This document shows, piece by piece, positions 1-7,300 of a stretch of 15,486 nucleotides of DNA (the stretch's first letter is position 1; every line of letters starts with the position of its first letter). This DNA comes from DATCLA01 sp036564195. GTDB taxonomy: Bacteria > Bacillota > UBA4882 > UBA8346. The translations under genes were made by a program, and so were the position numbers. The DNA lies in contig DATCLA010000010.1 in the NCBI GenBank assembly GCA_036564195.1, forward strand, positions 1 through 15,486, given 5' to 3'. The notes below the pieces were generated by a model. That model was not told the DNA's origin and did no database searches. It saw only the letters and a list, made by a program, of their open reading frames with translations.

Positions 1-107
1 CATAAGAAGTGTTAACATAATAATTTACCATGAAATACTATACCAGGTACAAGGGGAGGGTTGCAGATGATAAAAAATACAGAATGAGTAAGTAACTTTG
101 GAGCTTT

Positions 108-206
108 ATGACAGATAAGAACCCCTCTCTCAGATATTTTCACAGTGGTAGAGATAGAGATCGAGAAATTCCATTGGTGCAAAATTTAAATGAAATTAGG
201 GGTTAA
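108..206 (+). CDS. Possible 32-aa peptide or gene remnant
   Basis: An ATG at 108 opens a 32-codon frame (MTDKNPSLRYF... ending NEIRG) with a GGAG five bases upstream. It is too short to judge and I recognise no family. Just upstream a strong AAGGGGAGGG site (50-60) precedes an ATG at 67 that reads only six codons (MIKNTE). That looks like a translation start that lost its gene. The peptide is hydrophilic and rich in Arg/Asp. It may be real, a remnant, or chance. Confidence 0.2.
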   Translation: MTDKNPSLRYFHSGRDRDREIPLVQNLNEIRG

Positions 207-303
207 AAGGTTTGGAAGTAAATAAGTACACCTCATGATTAATCTCAATAGCAATATTATAGCCCGGGATCATCAGATTGGCGCAGTTAATTTATACTTT
301 AAA

Positions 304-377
304 GAATTGCATAATTCCCGATTTAAGCTTTGGCTCATGTGGCAGCCAAAGGGTTTATTAAGGTAATTATGCAATTT
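304..377. repeat. Nested imperfect palindrome upstream of the CotH gene
   Basis: The outer arms AATTGCATAATT (305-316) and AATTATGCAATT (365-376) are perfect 12-base inverted repeats. An inner pair CTTTGGCT (328-335) and AGCCAAAG (344-351) forms an 8-base stem with an 8-base loop. Between them CC (317-318) can pair GG (362-363) and TTAA (323-326) can pair TTAA (358-361), so the 74 bases can fold into one long interrupted hairpin. It ends about 50 bases before the CotH start and has no T-run. It could be a regulatory leader, an operator pair, or a small mobile palindromic element. Confidence 0.6.
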
Positions 378-428
378 CCTCACTTCACAGATTAGGTGCA
401 TTGTTTAAAACGAGAGGGGGATTTTGCG

Positions 429-2441
429 ATGAAAAAGACCATTGTTTTGATTTTATTATTAACTATTGTGCTTGTCATTAGCATTTCTTCGGTAATGTTT
501 GCTGAAGATCCGTTGAACGGTGATCTCAAATCTGAGGGGGAAATAAGTGCAGCCGAATTGAGCGGAGATATTATTTTCTCAGTACCTAGTTGTACTTTCA
601 AGGATCAAGTTACAGTTGTTTTGAGTTCAAAAATTACTAACGCAGAAATCCGTTACACCACTGATGGCACTGTTCCTACCAGCAGTTCCGCAGTTTATAA
701 CAATGCTTTGACATTTACAAACACCACCCAGCTAAGAGCCCAGGCTTTTGTAAATGGAGTTGCCACTGGCGCAATGGGCACTGCGATTTATATTGCCAGT
801 TCGATCGATGCCCAACATGATCTGCCGATATTGATTTTGGATGCCTACGGAGGAGGCAAGCCGGGCCGTGATTACAGAGACGTCGCTATTATGTTGATGG
901 AGCCGCGGAATAATGAAGCTTCTCTGTTACAAGCTCCGACTCTGGCCACCCGGGGTGGATTCCATGTGCGGGGGCAGTCATCAGCCAATTTTGAGAAAAC
1001 ACCCTATCGGCTTGAACTATGGGATAATGCAAACAACGATGCCAAGTATCCGATACTGGGGATGCCGGCGGATGGTGACTGGGTCTTGCTCTCGCCTTAT
1101 CCGGACAAGTCGCTGATTCGTAATGCCTTAGCGTATCGATTGGGAGAAGCGTTGGGATTGAAAGTACCCCGGTATGCATTTGTCGAAGTCTACCTCAATT
1201 TAGACAAACAGCCGTTGTCTGCTAGTGACTATCAAGGTGTGTATTTGCTTGCAGAAAAATTAGAAATCGGCAAAAACCGTCTGAATATCCAGAAGCTAAA
1301 GAAAGATCATTTAACGGAACCGGAAATAACTGGTGGCTACCTTATGCAATTTAACATGATGGCAGCCGAACCACCGTTGATAAAGGGAAATGGTTGGAGT
1401 GATCTTGAGGTCACAGACCCGGATGATCTCCAACCACAGCAGTTGGAGTGGATTACCAATTACATCCAAAAGGTACATGACTCGATTCATAGCGCCAATC
1501 CTTCTGATCTACAAACTGGTTATCCGGCCTACATCGACGTTGATTCATTTGTCAATTACATTATTCAAAACGAACTGGCCCGTCAAGGCGACTCTTATAT
1601 GCGTAGCACCTTTATCTATAAAGATCGTGGTCAAAAGCTGATGGCTGGTCCGTTATGGGACTATGACTTGGGGTATGACTGTTTCACCGGTATGGGTGGA
1701 TTCCCAATGTCTATTTCTATTGAAGGTTGGCAGTATCAGCCGATGTTTCCCGGAATGGGTGCTACTACATGTGACTGGTACTACAAGTTGATGCAGGATC
1801 CCAGCTTTAAAAATAAAGTCTGTGCCCGCTGGCAGGAGCTACGCAGGGGTCCGCTCTCCGATACACAGCTGATCGCCGCGGTGACAACGTTGGCGGCGCC
1901 GTTAACAAATGCTGCCAAACGAAACTTTCAAAAATGGAATATCTTAAATACGGCGATTGTCGGTGGTTTTGGAACTCAAACTACCCAGACTTGGGAAGAA
2001 CAGCTCCAGATTTTACAAAACTTTCTGCTTAAGAGAGCAGCCTGGATTGATTCTCAATGGAATGTCGGTGGGTATACACCTACACCGACTCCGACACTGA
2101 CACCGATTCCGTCAACGGTACCAAGCGGCTGTTCAGTTTCATATACTCAAAACGATTGGGGTAGTGGCGCCACAGTGAGCGTTATAATAAAGAATAATGG
2201 AACTGCTGCGATTAACGGTTGGAAATTGGTGTGGAGTTTCTCAGGTAACCAAAAAATCACCAATATGTGGAATGCCACTTATACGCAAAACGGTACCTTG
2301 GTAACTGCCACCAATGAATCCTATAACAGTACAATCCCGGCGGGCGGATCGGTTAACTTCGGTTTCAATCTTAGCTACACTGGTACCAACGCTAAACCGA
2401 CCGCTTTTACTTTAAACGGCTCAACCTGTCAGGTACAATAA
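429..2441 (+). CDS. Secreted CotH-family kinase with chitobiase-like and CBM2 domains
   Basis: 670 residues. CotH proteins are atypical protein kinases, first known from Bacillus spore coats and also present in cellulosomal clostridia. A signal peptide (MKKT then a hydrophobic run to about residue 30) indicates export. A chitobiase/hexosaminidase C-terminal-like beta domain follows (about 46-115, with YTTDGTVPT). The CotH domain (about 130-545) shows RGQSS, EKTPYRLEL, GVYLLAEKLEIGKNRLNI and the catalytic-type PLWDYDLGYD with D411 and D413. A Pro/Thr linker (about 550-565) leads to a family 2 carbohydrate-binding module bounded by C568 and C667, with the Trp residues of NDWGSG, NGWKLVW and NMWNATY expected to bind crystalline cellulose or chitin. 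The ATG at 429 is chosen over the in-frame GTG at 396 because GAGAGGGGG lies eight bases upstream and the signal peptide begins there. The gene stands alone with its own terminator. The domains are clear; the phosphorylated substrate is unknown. Confidence 0.93.
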   Translation: MKKTIVLILLLTIVLVISISSVMFAEDPLNGDLKSEGEISAAELSGDIIFSVPSCTFKDQVTVVLSSKITNAEIRYTTDGTVPTSSSAVYNNALTFTNTTQLRAQAFVNGVATGAMGTAIYIASSIDAQHDLPILILDAYGGGKPGRDYRDVAIMLMEPRNNEASLLQAPTLATRGGFHVRGQSSANFEKTPYRLELWDNANNDAKYPILGMPADGDWVLLSPYPDKSLIRNALAYRLGEALGLKVPRYAFVEVYLNLDKQPLSASDYQGVYLLAEKLEIGKNRLNIQKLKKDHLTEPEITGGYLMQFNMMAAEPPLIKGNGWSDLEVTDPDDLQPQQLEWITNYIQKVHDSIHSANPSDLQTGYPAYIDVDSFVNYIIQNELARQGDSYMRSTFIYKDRGQKLMAGPLWDYDLGYDCFTGMGGFPMSISIEGWQYQPMFPGMGATTCDWYYKLMQDPSFKNKVCARWQELRRGPLSDTQLIAAVTTLAAPLTNAAKRNFQKWNILNTAIVGGFGTQTTQTWEEQLQILQNFLLKRAAWIDSQWNVGGYTPTPTPTLTPIPSTVPSGCSVSYTQNDWGSGATVSVIIKNNGTAAINGWKLVWSFSGNQKITNMWNATYTQNGTLVTATNESYNSTIPAGGSVNFGFNLSYTGTNAKPTAFTLNGSTCQVQ

Positions 2442-2459
2442 AAGATAAAAGCGAATCAC

Positions 2460-2490
2460 TCCTCCGATTATTTCGGAGGAATTTTTTTTA
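2460..2490 (+). terminator. Intrinsic terminator after the CotH gene
   Basis: TCCTCCGA (2460-2467) pairs perfectly with TCGGAGGA (2473-2480) around the loop TTATT, followed by an A and a run of eight T. It lies 18 bases past the stop codon and closes the CotH transcript. Confidence 0.92.
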
Positions 2491-2873
2491 AGATTGGCGT
2501 TGAGTCTTTAAAATCAACAAAGCCAAATAAGAATACCAGCTGCAGGTTTTTTATATCTTATAATTGTACGATCAATCTGACGGACTCTCCAGCGGTATCC
2601 GCTGATTTAAAGTATAAAATATTCCCTTTGTTCTTGCTGTTGGCAGGTTAATTATGAAATTCAGCGAAACTAATATTTTTGTTACCAACTATTATATGAA
2701 ATGTATAAAACTGACATAATAAGATCCCGTTAAATCTTTGGATGGAGCTGTAACTTTAATTGGAATTTGTAATCTTTCGGTTAAGCATATTCCGGAACCG
2801 GACCCAAATTGCTACGCTGATGCAATACCATCAATGGGGTATGAATACTAAAGATCAAAGCGGGGGTAAACGT
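2491..2873. other. Intergenic stretch between the CotH and CPBP genes
   Basis: AT-rich, with no convincing gene. It holds a small perfect hairpin, CAGCGG-TAT-CCGCTG, at 2590-2604 with no T-run. TATAAT-like boxes occur (2559-2564, and TATAAA at 2704-2709 with TTGTTA 19 bases before it), but none has a well-spaced -35, so I do not call a promoter. The CPBP frame stays open back to a TTG at 2760, without a ribosome binding site there. Confidence 0.5.
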
Positions 2874-3647
2874 ATGCAAGTTAAATCATTCCCGGGCAGG
2901 ATGTTTAAGTGGGAACCACAAACGAATGCTCTTGCCGGATCTGTATTAGGCCTGGTAATATTCTTTCTATCGGTTGCCATGATTTATTTGCGCAGGTATG
3001 TTTGGGTTTCAATCATTATCAGAGACCTGGTTATGATCTTGTTATTGGGAACGGGAATTCCGTTATTAGTAATTAATAAGGAACAGAATTACCAAGGCTA
3101 TGGCCTGCACTTTAAGAAATGGTATCTCTATTTGCCGCTAAATCTACTTTTAGGTTTTCTCCTACTGTTGCTGCTGTTGAAAGCAGCACCGCTTCCGGCG
3201 GATTTTGTCTTAACCACCGAGTTAATCTGGGAAATTGTCTATATTATGTTGGCCGGGGTTTTTGAAACGATTGCATTTTATTCATTTATCCGGACCGTAA
3301 TCGAGCGTTCTTTGGGAATTATTCCTGCCATATTAATAACGGCAGTATTTTACTCTTTCCATCATGCCGGTTTTCAACCGGAGTTTGGCAAATTGTTGTT
3401 GGTGGGAATTCTTTATGCAACCGTATTTAGGATTGGTAACAGTGCGTTGCTAATCTTCCCTTTTTTCTGGGGAGTAGGTGCTTGCTATGATGTTATAATT
3501 CAGTCTCAAAAGATTTCCGCCATCATCTATCCGGAACTAAGAGCGGTCATATTAATGGTTGGAATCGGTTTAATTGTGAACTATCTGGTCGTTAAAAAGC
3601 ATAAATACACTTCAGAATTGCAGGATGAGGAACAAAATGGAGAATGA
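2874..3647 (+). CDS. CPBP (Abi)-family membrane protein with degenerate protease motifs
   Basis: 257 residues with about six to seven hydrophobic segments, matching the CPBP family of intramembrane glutamic-type proteases (CAAX prenyl protease 2/Rce1-like). In bacteria these are linked to bacteriocin immunity and membrane-protein processing. Motif 2 is kept as FYSFHH (F159, H163, H164). Motif 1, normally EExxxR, reads ETIAFY (E131, T132, Y136), so the second Glu and the Arg are lost. The third motif region (FPFFWGVGACYDV) lacks the usual His and Asn. It may therefore be catalytically weak or dead. The start at 2874 is chosen because CGGGGG lies seven bases upstream; ATG 2841 has GGGG too close and TTG 2760 has no site. 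It overlaps the next gene by 11 bases, so the two are probably cotranscribed. The family call is fairly sure; activity and role are not. Confidence 0.72.
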   Translation: MQVKSFPGRMFKWEPQTNALAGSVLGLVIFFLSVAMIYLRRYVWVSIIIRDLVMILLLGTGIPLLVINKEQNYQGYGLHFKKWYLYLPLNLLLGFLLLLLLLKAAPLPADFVLTTELIWEIVYIMLAGVFETIAFYSFIRTVIERSLGIIPAILITAVFYSFHHAGFQPEFGKLLLVGILYATVFRIGNSALLIFPFFWGVGACYDVIIQSQKISAIIYPELRAVILMVGIGLIVNYLVVKKHKYTSELQDEEQNGE

Positions 3648-3888
3648 ACAATTAATCCGCCTATACAATGAACGAGGTAAAAAATTAAAACCGGATCGTA
3701 AAATCTTTTTTGCCAAATACCGCAAACTGCTTCTGCAGGAAACAAAAGGAAAAACATTAGAGGCGGCTGCCGGAGCTGGTGCTAATTTTGCCTTTTACCC
3801 TTCGGGCGTGGAATTAACGGCGGTGGACTTTAGTCCGGTATTACTGGAAATTGCTGCAGCAGTTACCAAAGATCTGGGATTAAGATAG
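3637..3888 (+). pseudogene. Truncated class I SAM-dependent methyltransferase
   Basis: 83 residues that match only the N-terminal third of a small class I methyltransferase (UbiE/Methyltransf_11 type, usually about 200 residues). Visible parts are the leader RLYNERGKKLKPDR, motif I as TLEAAAGAGANFAFYP with Ala where the first Gly of GxGxG is usual, and the motif II region ELTAVDFSPVLLEIA with the ribose-binding Asp. The frame then stops at TAG 3886-3888, just where motif III (gD.e.LpF) should follow, and no downstream frame clearly continues the fold. The ATG at 3637 has AGGATGAGG six bases upstream and overlaps the CPBP gene by 11 bases. Without motifs III and beyond it cannot form a full Rossmann fold, so I treat it as a broken gene rather than a functional short one. 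Confidence 0.65.
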
Positions 3889-4125
3889 GGAATGATTTTT
3901 ACTTTCCATGCTTATCCTTCTACTGTACGTCATATTCCAGACGGACTTTTTTTCCTCTATCAACTGCAGGTTGGCTGCGAAGGCTTCCTTACCGTTATAT
4001 TCTACAGATTGTGAAATCTTTCCGTCCGTTAAAAAATTGAGTAGAATCTGAAGCTGCTTTATGATTGAGGCTAAACTTTTCCGGACCAAACGGTTACCGG
4101 GAATTTTCCTTTGTTAGTTAGGCCG
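3880..4125 (-). other. Possible minus-strand coding remnant
   Basis: A minus-strand frame is open from about 4125 (after a stop) down to a TAA at 3880-3882. The earliest alternative start, a TTG at 4089, has no ribosome binding site. The peptide looks protein-like (helical, with SLASIIKQLQILLNFLTDGK, then VEYNGKEAFAANLQLIEEKK and VWNMTYSRR), but I recognise no family. It lies tail-to-tail with the truncated methyltransferase and overlaps its end by nine bases. It could be the end of a gene displaced by a rearrangement, or chance. Confidence 0.22.
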
Positions 4126-4170
4126 GGAGCCTCAGCCTATCAGGTCGGGCGGTGGCTATCTGGTTATTAG

Positions 4171-4199
4171 AAAGTTGTCCTGTAAAGGGCAGCTTTTTT
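4171..4199 (+). terminator. Intrinsic terminator upstream of the A2M operon
   Basis: AGTTGTCCT (4173-4181) pairs with AGGGCAGCT (4186-4194) with two G-U pairs around a GTAA tetraloop, followed by a run of T to 4199. It separates the CPBP/methyltransferase transcript from the alpha-2-macroglobulin operon. Confidence 0.8.
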
Positions 4200-4307
4200 A
4201 GTTATAGATGTTGAAAAAATGTTAACCGGTCACCCGGGTTTGGGGTACAAATTTTTAATACTAACTATCTACATAAATTATAAATTTAGGCAGGGGTTCG
4301 TTGGACT

Positions 4308-4334
4308 TTGCCGAAAATTTATAGCGTTTATAAT
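4308..4334 (+). promoter_or_regulatory. Candidate sigma-A promoter for the A2M-PBP1C operon
   Basis: A perfect -10 TATAAT at 4329-4334 has TTGCCG (4308-4313, four of six matches) 15 bases upstream. The spacer is short, so the -35 is uncertain. Transcription would begin near 4341, giving a leader of about 45 bases before the ATG at 4387. The site lies between the terminator at 4171-4199 and the operon, where a promoter is expected. Confidence 0.35.
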
Positions 4335-4386
4335 ATTTATAAAATTTACCAGACATTGGAGATTATTTTTGGGAAGAGGGGACATT

Positions 4387-7300
4387 ATGCAACTCAAAAC
4401 TGTAATTTCTTCTTTTTGGGACCGGATGCAACAAAGCAAATTGATCCAAAATCACCGGCGGGTCCTGCTGATTGGCGGAATTACCCTGATATTGCTGTTG
4501 GTGATCGGCCACATGGTTGTGGCTTTCCTGGATAAGGGGGTTAAATTTGTCGCATTGGATCCGGATCAAGACATCGACATCAAGACCAATTTGACCTTTG
4601 TTTTTTCAGCGGACGCAGTCGACGCCGAACAGGTAGGTACTACTCTTACCAAACCCCTAATCAAGTTCACCCCCCATATATCGGGCCGGTTCCGTTGGAT
4701 TTCCCGGCGTGAGTTGCGTTTTTTGCCGGAGGCTCCTTTTCAACCTTCAACCGAATATGAGGCGGAACTTCAATCCGAATTAGTTACGGTAAAAGACCGG
4801 TTTCTTTCCGGGAAACGGAAAATAAAATTTAATACCGAGCTGTTTAAAGTGGAAGGCATCAGCGTCAGTTTTGCCTATCCCGAAACCCGGAAAAAAGGGT
4901 TGCATCTGCAGGCTAGTCTGAACTTTAACTATCCGGTGGATGCCGCTGAGCTTCAGAAAGCCCTGGAGATCAAGTTTGTCCAGTCGAAACAGGAGATTCG
5001 TTATAATCTTGCGACTACCGGAAAAAGCAATAACTTCCTTCTGACCAGTGAACTTTTACAAATGGAAGATCAGGACAAAAAGATCGAATTAACGCTTCCG
5101 AAGGGATTTCGCTGTGTCGGTGGCACTATCGGGTTGGCGGATACCTATACCCAGACCGCGGTACTTGGCGCAAAGAAGCCGTTAACCGTCATCGAAGCGA
5201 TCCCTAAAAACTCCGAAACCAGGTGCTGGATTGCGGTCCGTTGTTCGGAAGCGGTGGAACCCAAGGATTTAACCGGTTTTATCCGCTTAAAACCGGAAGT
5301 GCCTTTTAAGGCGCAGGTAGAAGGCAATTATATCTTGATCAAGAGTGACCGGTTTAAGTCCGGTGAAAGCTATAATTTACGTTTAGCCAGCGGTCTGCCC
5401 TCCTTTAATGGTTACCCGTTAAAACGAGAATTTTCGGCAACGGTAGTCTTTACCGATCTTGAACCCAGCCTGCGCTTTAACTCGCCGGGCCGGTATCTCT
5501 CCAGCAAGGGCCATCTTAACTTGGGGTTGGAGACAGTTAATATTGAAAAAGTGAATTTGGAAATCAGCCAAATTTATGCCAACAACATAGTCACCTACTT
5601 AACCAGCACCAATGACGGCGCTTATACCTATTCCGCCTATGTTGAACGTTTGGGTCGGGTTGCCAAATCCGAGATTTTAAATATCGATGCGCCTAAAAAT
5701 GAAATGGTGACGACTCCGATTAATCTCAAAGAATATCTGACCGGGAATTTCCGGGGGATTATCCAGGTAGTCGCTTATAATGACGACGAACGCTGGATTC
5801 AGGACTCCAAATACGTGATTGTAACCGATTTGGGGATCGTTGGCAAAATGGGCCGCGACGAACTGGTAGTCTGGGTCAATTCTTTGGAAACGATGAAACC
5901 CAGGGATAAAGTGAAGGTCAGTTTGATCAGTCGGAATAACCAGGTGTTGGCGACCGCCGAGACCGATAATCAGGGAGTGGCGCGCTTTAAAGAGATTCAG
6001 AAGGCCTGCAAAGGTTTTACCCCTTATGTCATCCTGGCCGAACTGGGTAAGGACTTTGCCTTTATCAATTTTGACAGCAGTCTGATTGAAAATGCCGATT
6101 TTGACATCAGAGGCCGCCAGCATTTGGTTGACGGTTATGAAGCTTTCTTATATATGGACCGGGATATTTTCCGTCCGGGCGACCAGGCTAACCTGGCTGC
6201 CCTAATTCGGGGTGTCAATGCAACCATGCCGCCGGAATTTCCGGTCCGCTTGGAAATCAAACAACCGGACGGCCGGATCTTTCAGGAGTATAAAAGCAGT
6301 ACGGCCGATCGGGGCTGTTGCGAGTTTAGCTTTGCCATCCCCGAGTATGCTCAGACCGGACGTTACCAGGCTAATCTACTGGTTGCCGATGAGATCGTCG
6401 GATCAACGAGCTTTAGTGTGGAAGACTTTATGCCGGAGCGCATTAAAGTCACTGCCAAAACGGATCGGAGCGAATATTTTGCAGGGGATCATGCCGAGAT
6501 TAGGGTAGAGGGGATGAACCTGTTTGGCCCGCCGGCGGCGGGACGCCGTTCCGAGTTGAAGGTAATCCTGGAACCGGTGAAGTTTACCGCACCCAGCTTC
6601 ACTACTTTTGTCTTTGGTGATCCGGAACAACCTTTTACTACTAAAGAACAGGAGTTGGGCGAGAGTAAACTGGATGAGTCCGGTGTCGCTACCTACTCCT
6701 ATGACTTTCCCGACGGGTTGACTCCGCCGGCTAAGATCCGGGCGATCTTCCATGCTACGGTATTGGAGGACAGCGGTCGAGCAGTCAGCAGTTATAAAGC
6801 AGTTGACCTGCATGCCTATGAACGTTATATCGGGATTAAGCCCTTAAGCGACGAATCTTACTGTGAAATCGGCAAACCCTATTCCATAAGATATGTGGTG
6901 GTTGATCCACAGGGTCGTCCCGTTGACCAGGCCACTCTGGACTTGGAGGTTTATCGGATTACCTGGAACTCCATTTACCGGAAGAATGAATCCGGAAGGT
7001 ACGAATATGTCTCCGAAGAGGAGAAAGAGCGGGTTTACCGCGGGACGCTGACAGCAGGCAAAAAGGAACAAACTTATCAATATATCCCTAAAGATTATGG
7101 CCGTTATCAGATTGTGTTAAAAGACTGCGACGGTGCCGCACGGGCGGTGGCGAGTTTCTATGCTTCCGGCTGGGGCTACAGTCCCTGGAGCATGGAGGCC
7201 CCGGAGAAGGTCGATTTGGAGTTGGAGCGGAAAACCTATAAAGTTGGAGAACAAGCTAAACTTCAGGTAAAAGCACCTTTTTCGGGCAAAGCATTAGTCA

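Noticed and set aside
396..428. Earlier GTG start for the CotH gene
   Set aside because: It has no ribosome site and would put charged residues before the signal peptide; ATG 429 has a strong site.
2081..2120. Tandem ACACCGACTCCG-like repeats in the CotH gene
   Set aside because: These are simply the codons of the Pro/Thr linker before the CBM2, not an independent repeat or CRISPR.
4219..4386. N-terminal extension of the A2M frame back to 4219
   Set aside because: It is AT-rich, carries the TATAAT box, and lacks a ribosome site, while GAAGAGGGG precedes ATG 4387 and the membrane anchor fits that start.
5677..6123. 148-codon minus-strand ORF inside the A2M gene
   Set aside because: It is antisense to a well-supported gene, with no ribosome site or recognisable family. 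The same holds for 6403-6813, 7713-8114 and 9052-9492.
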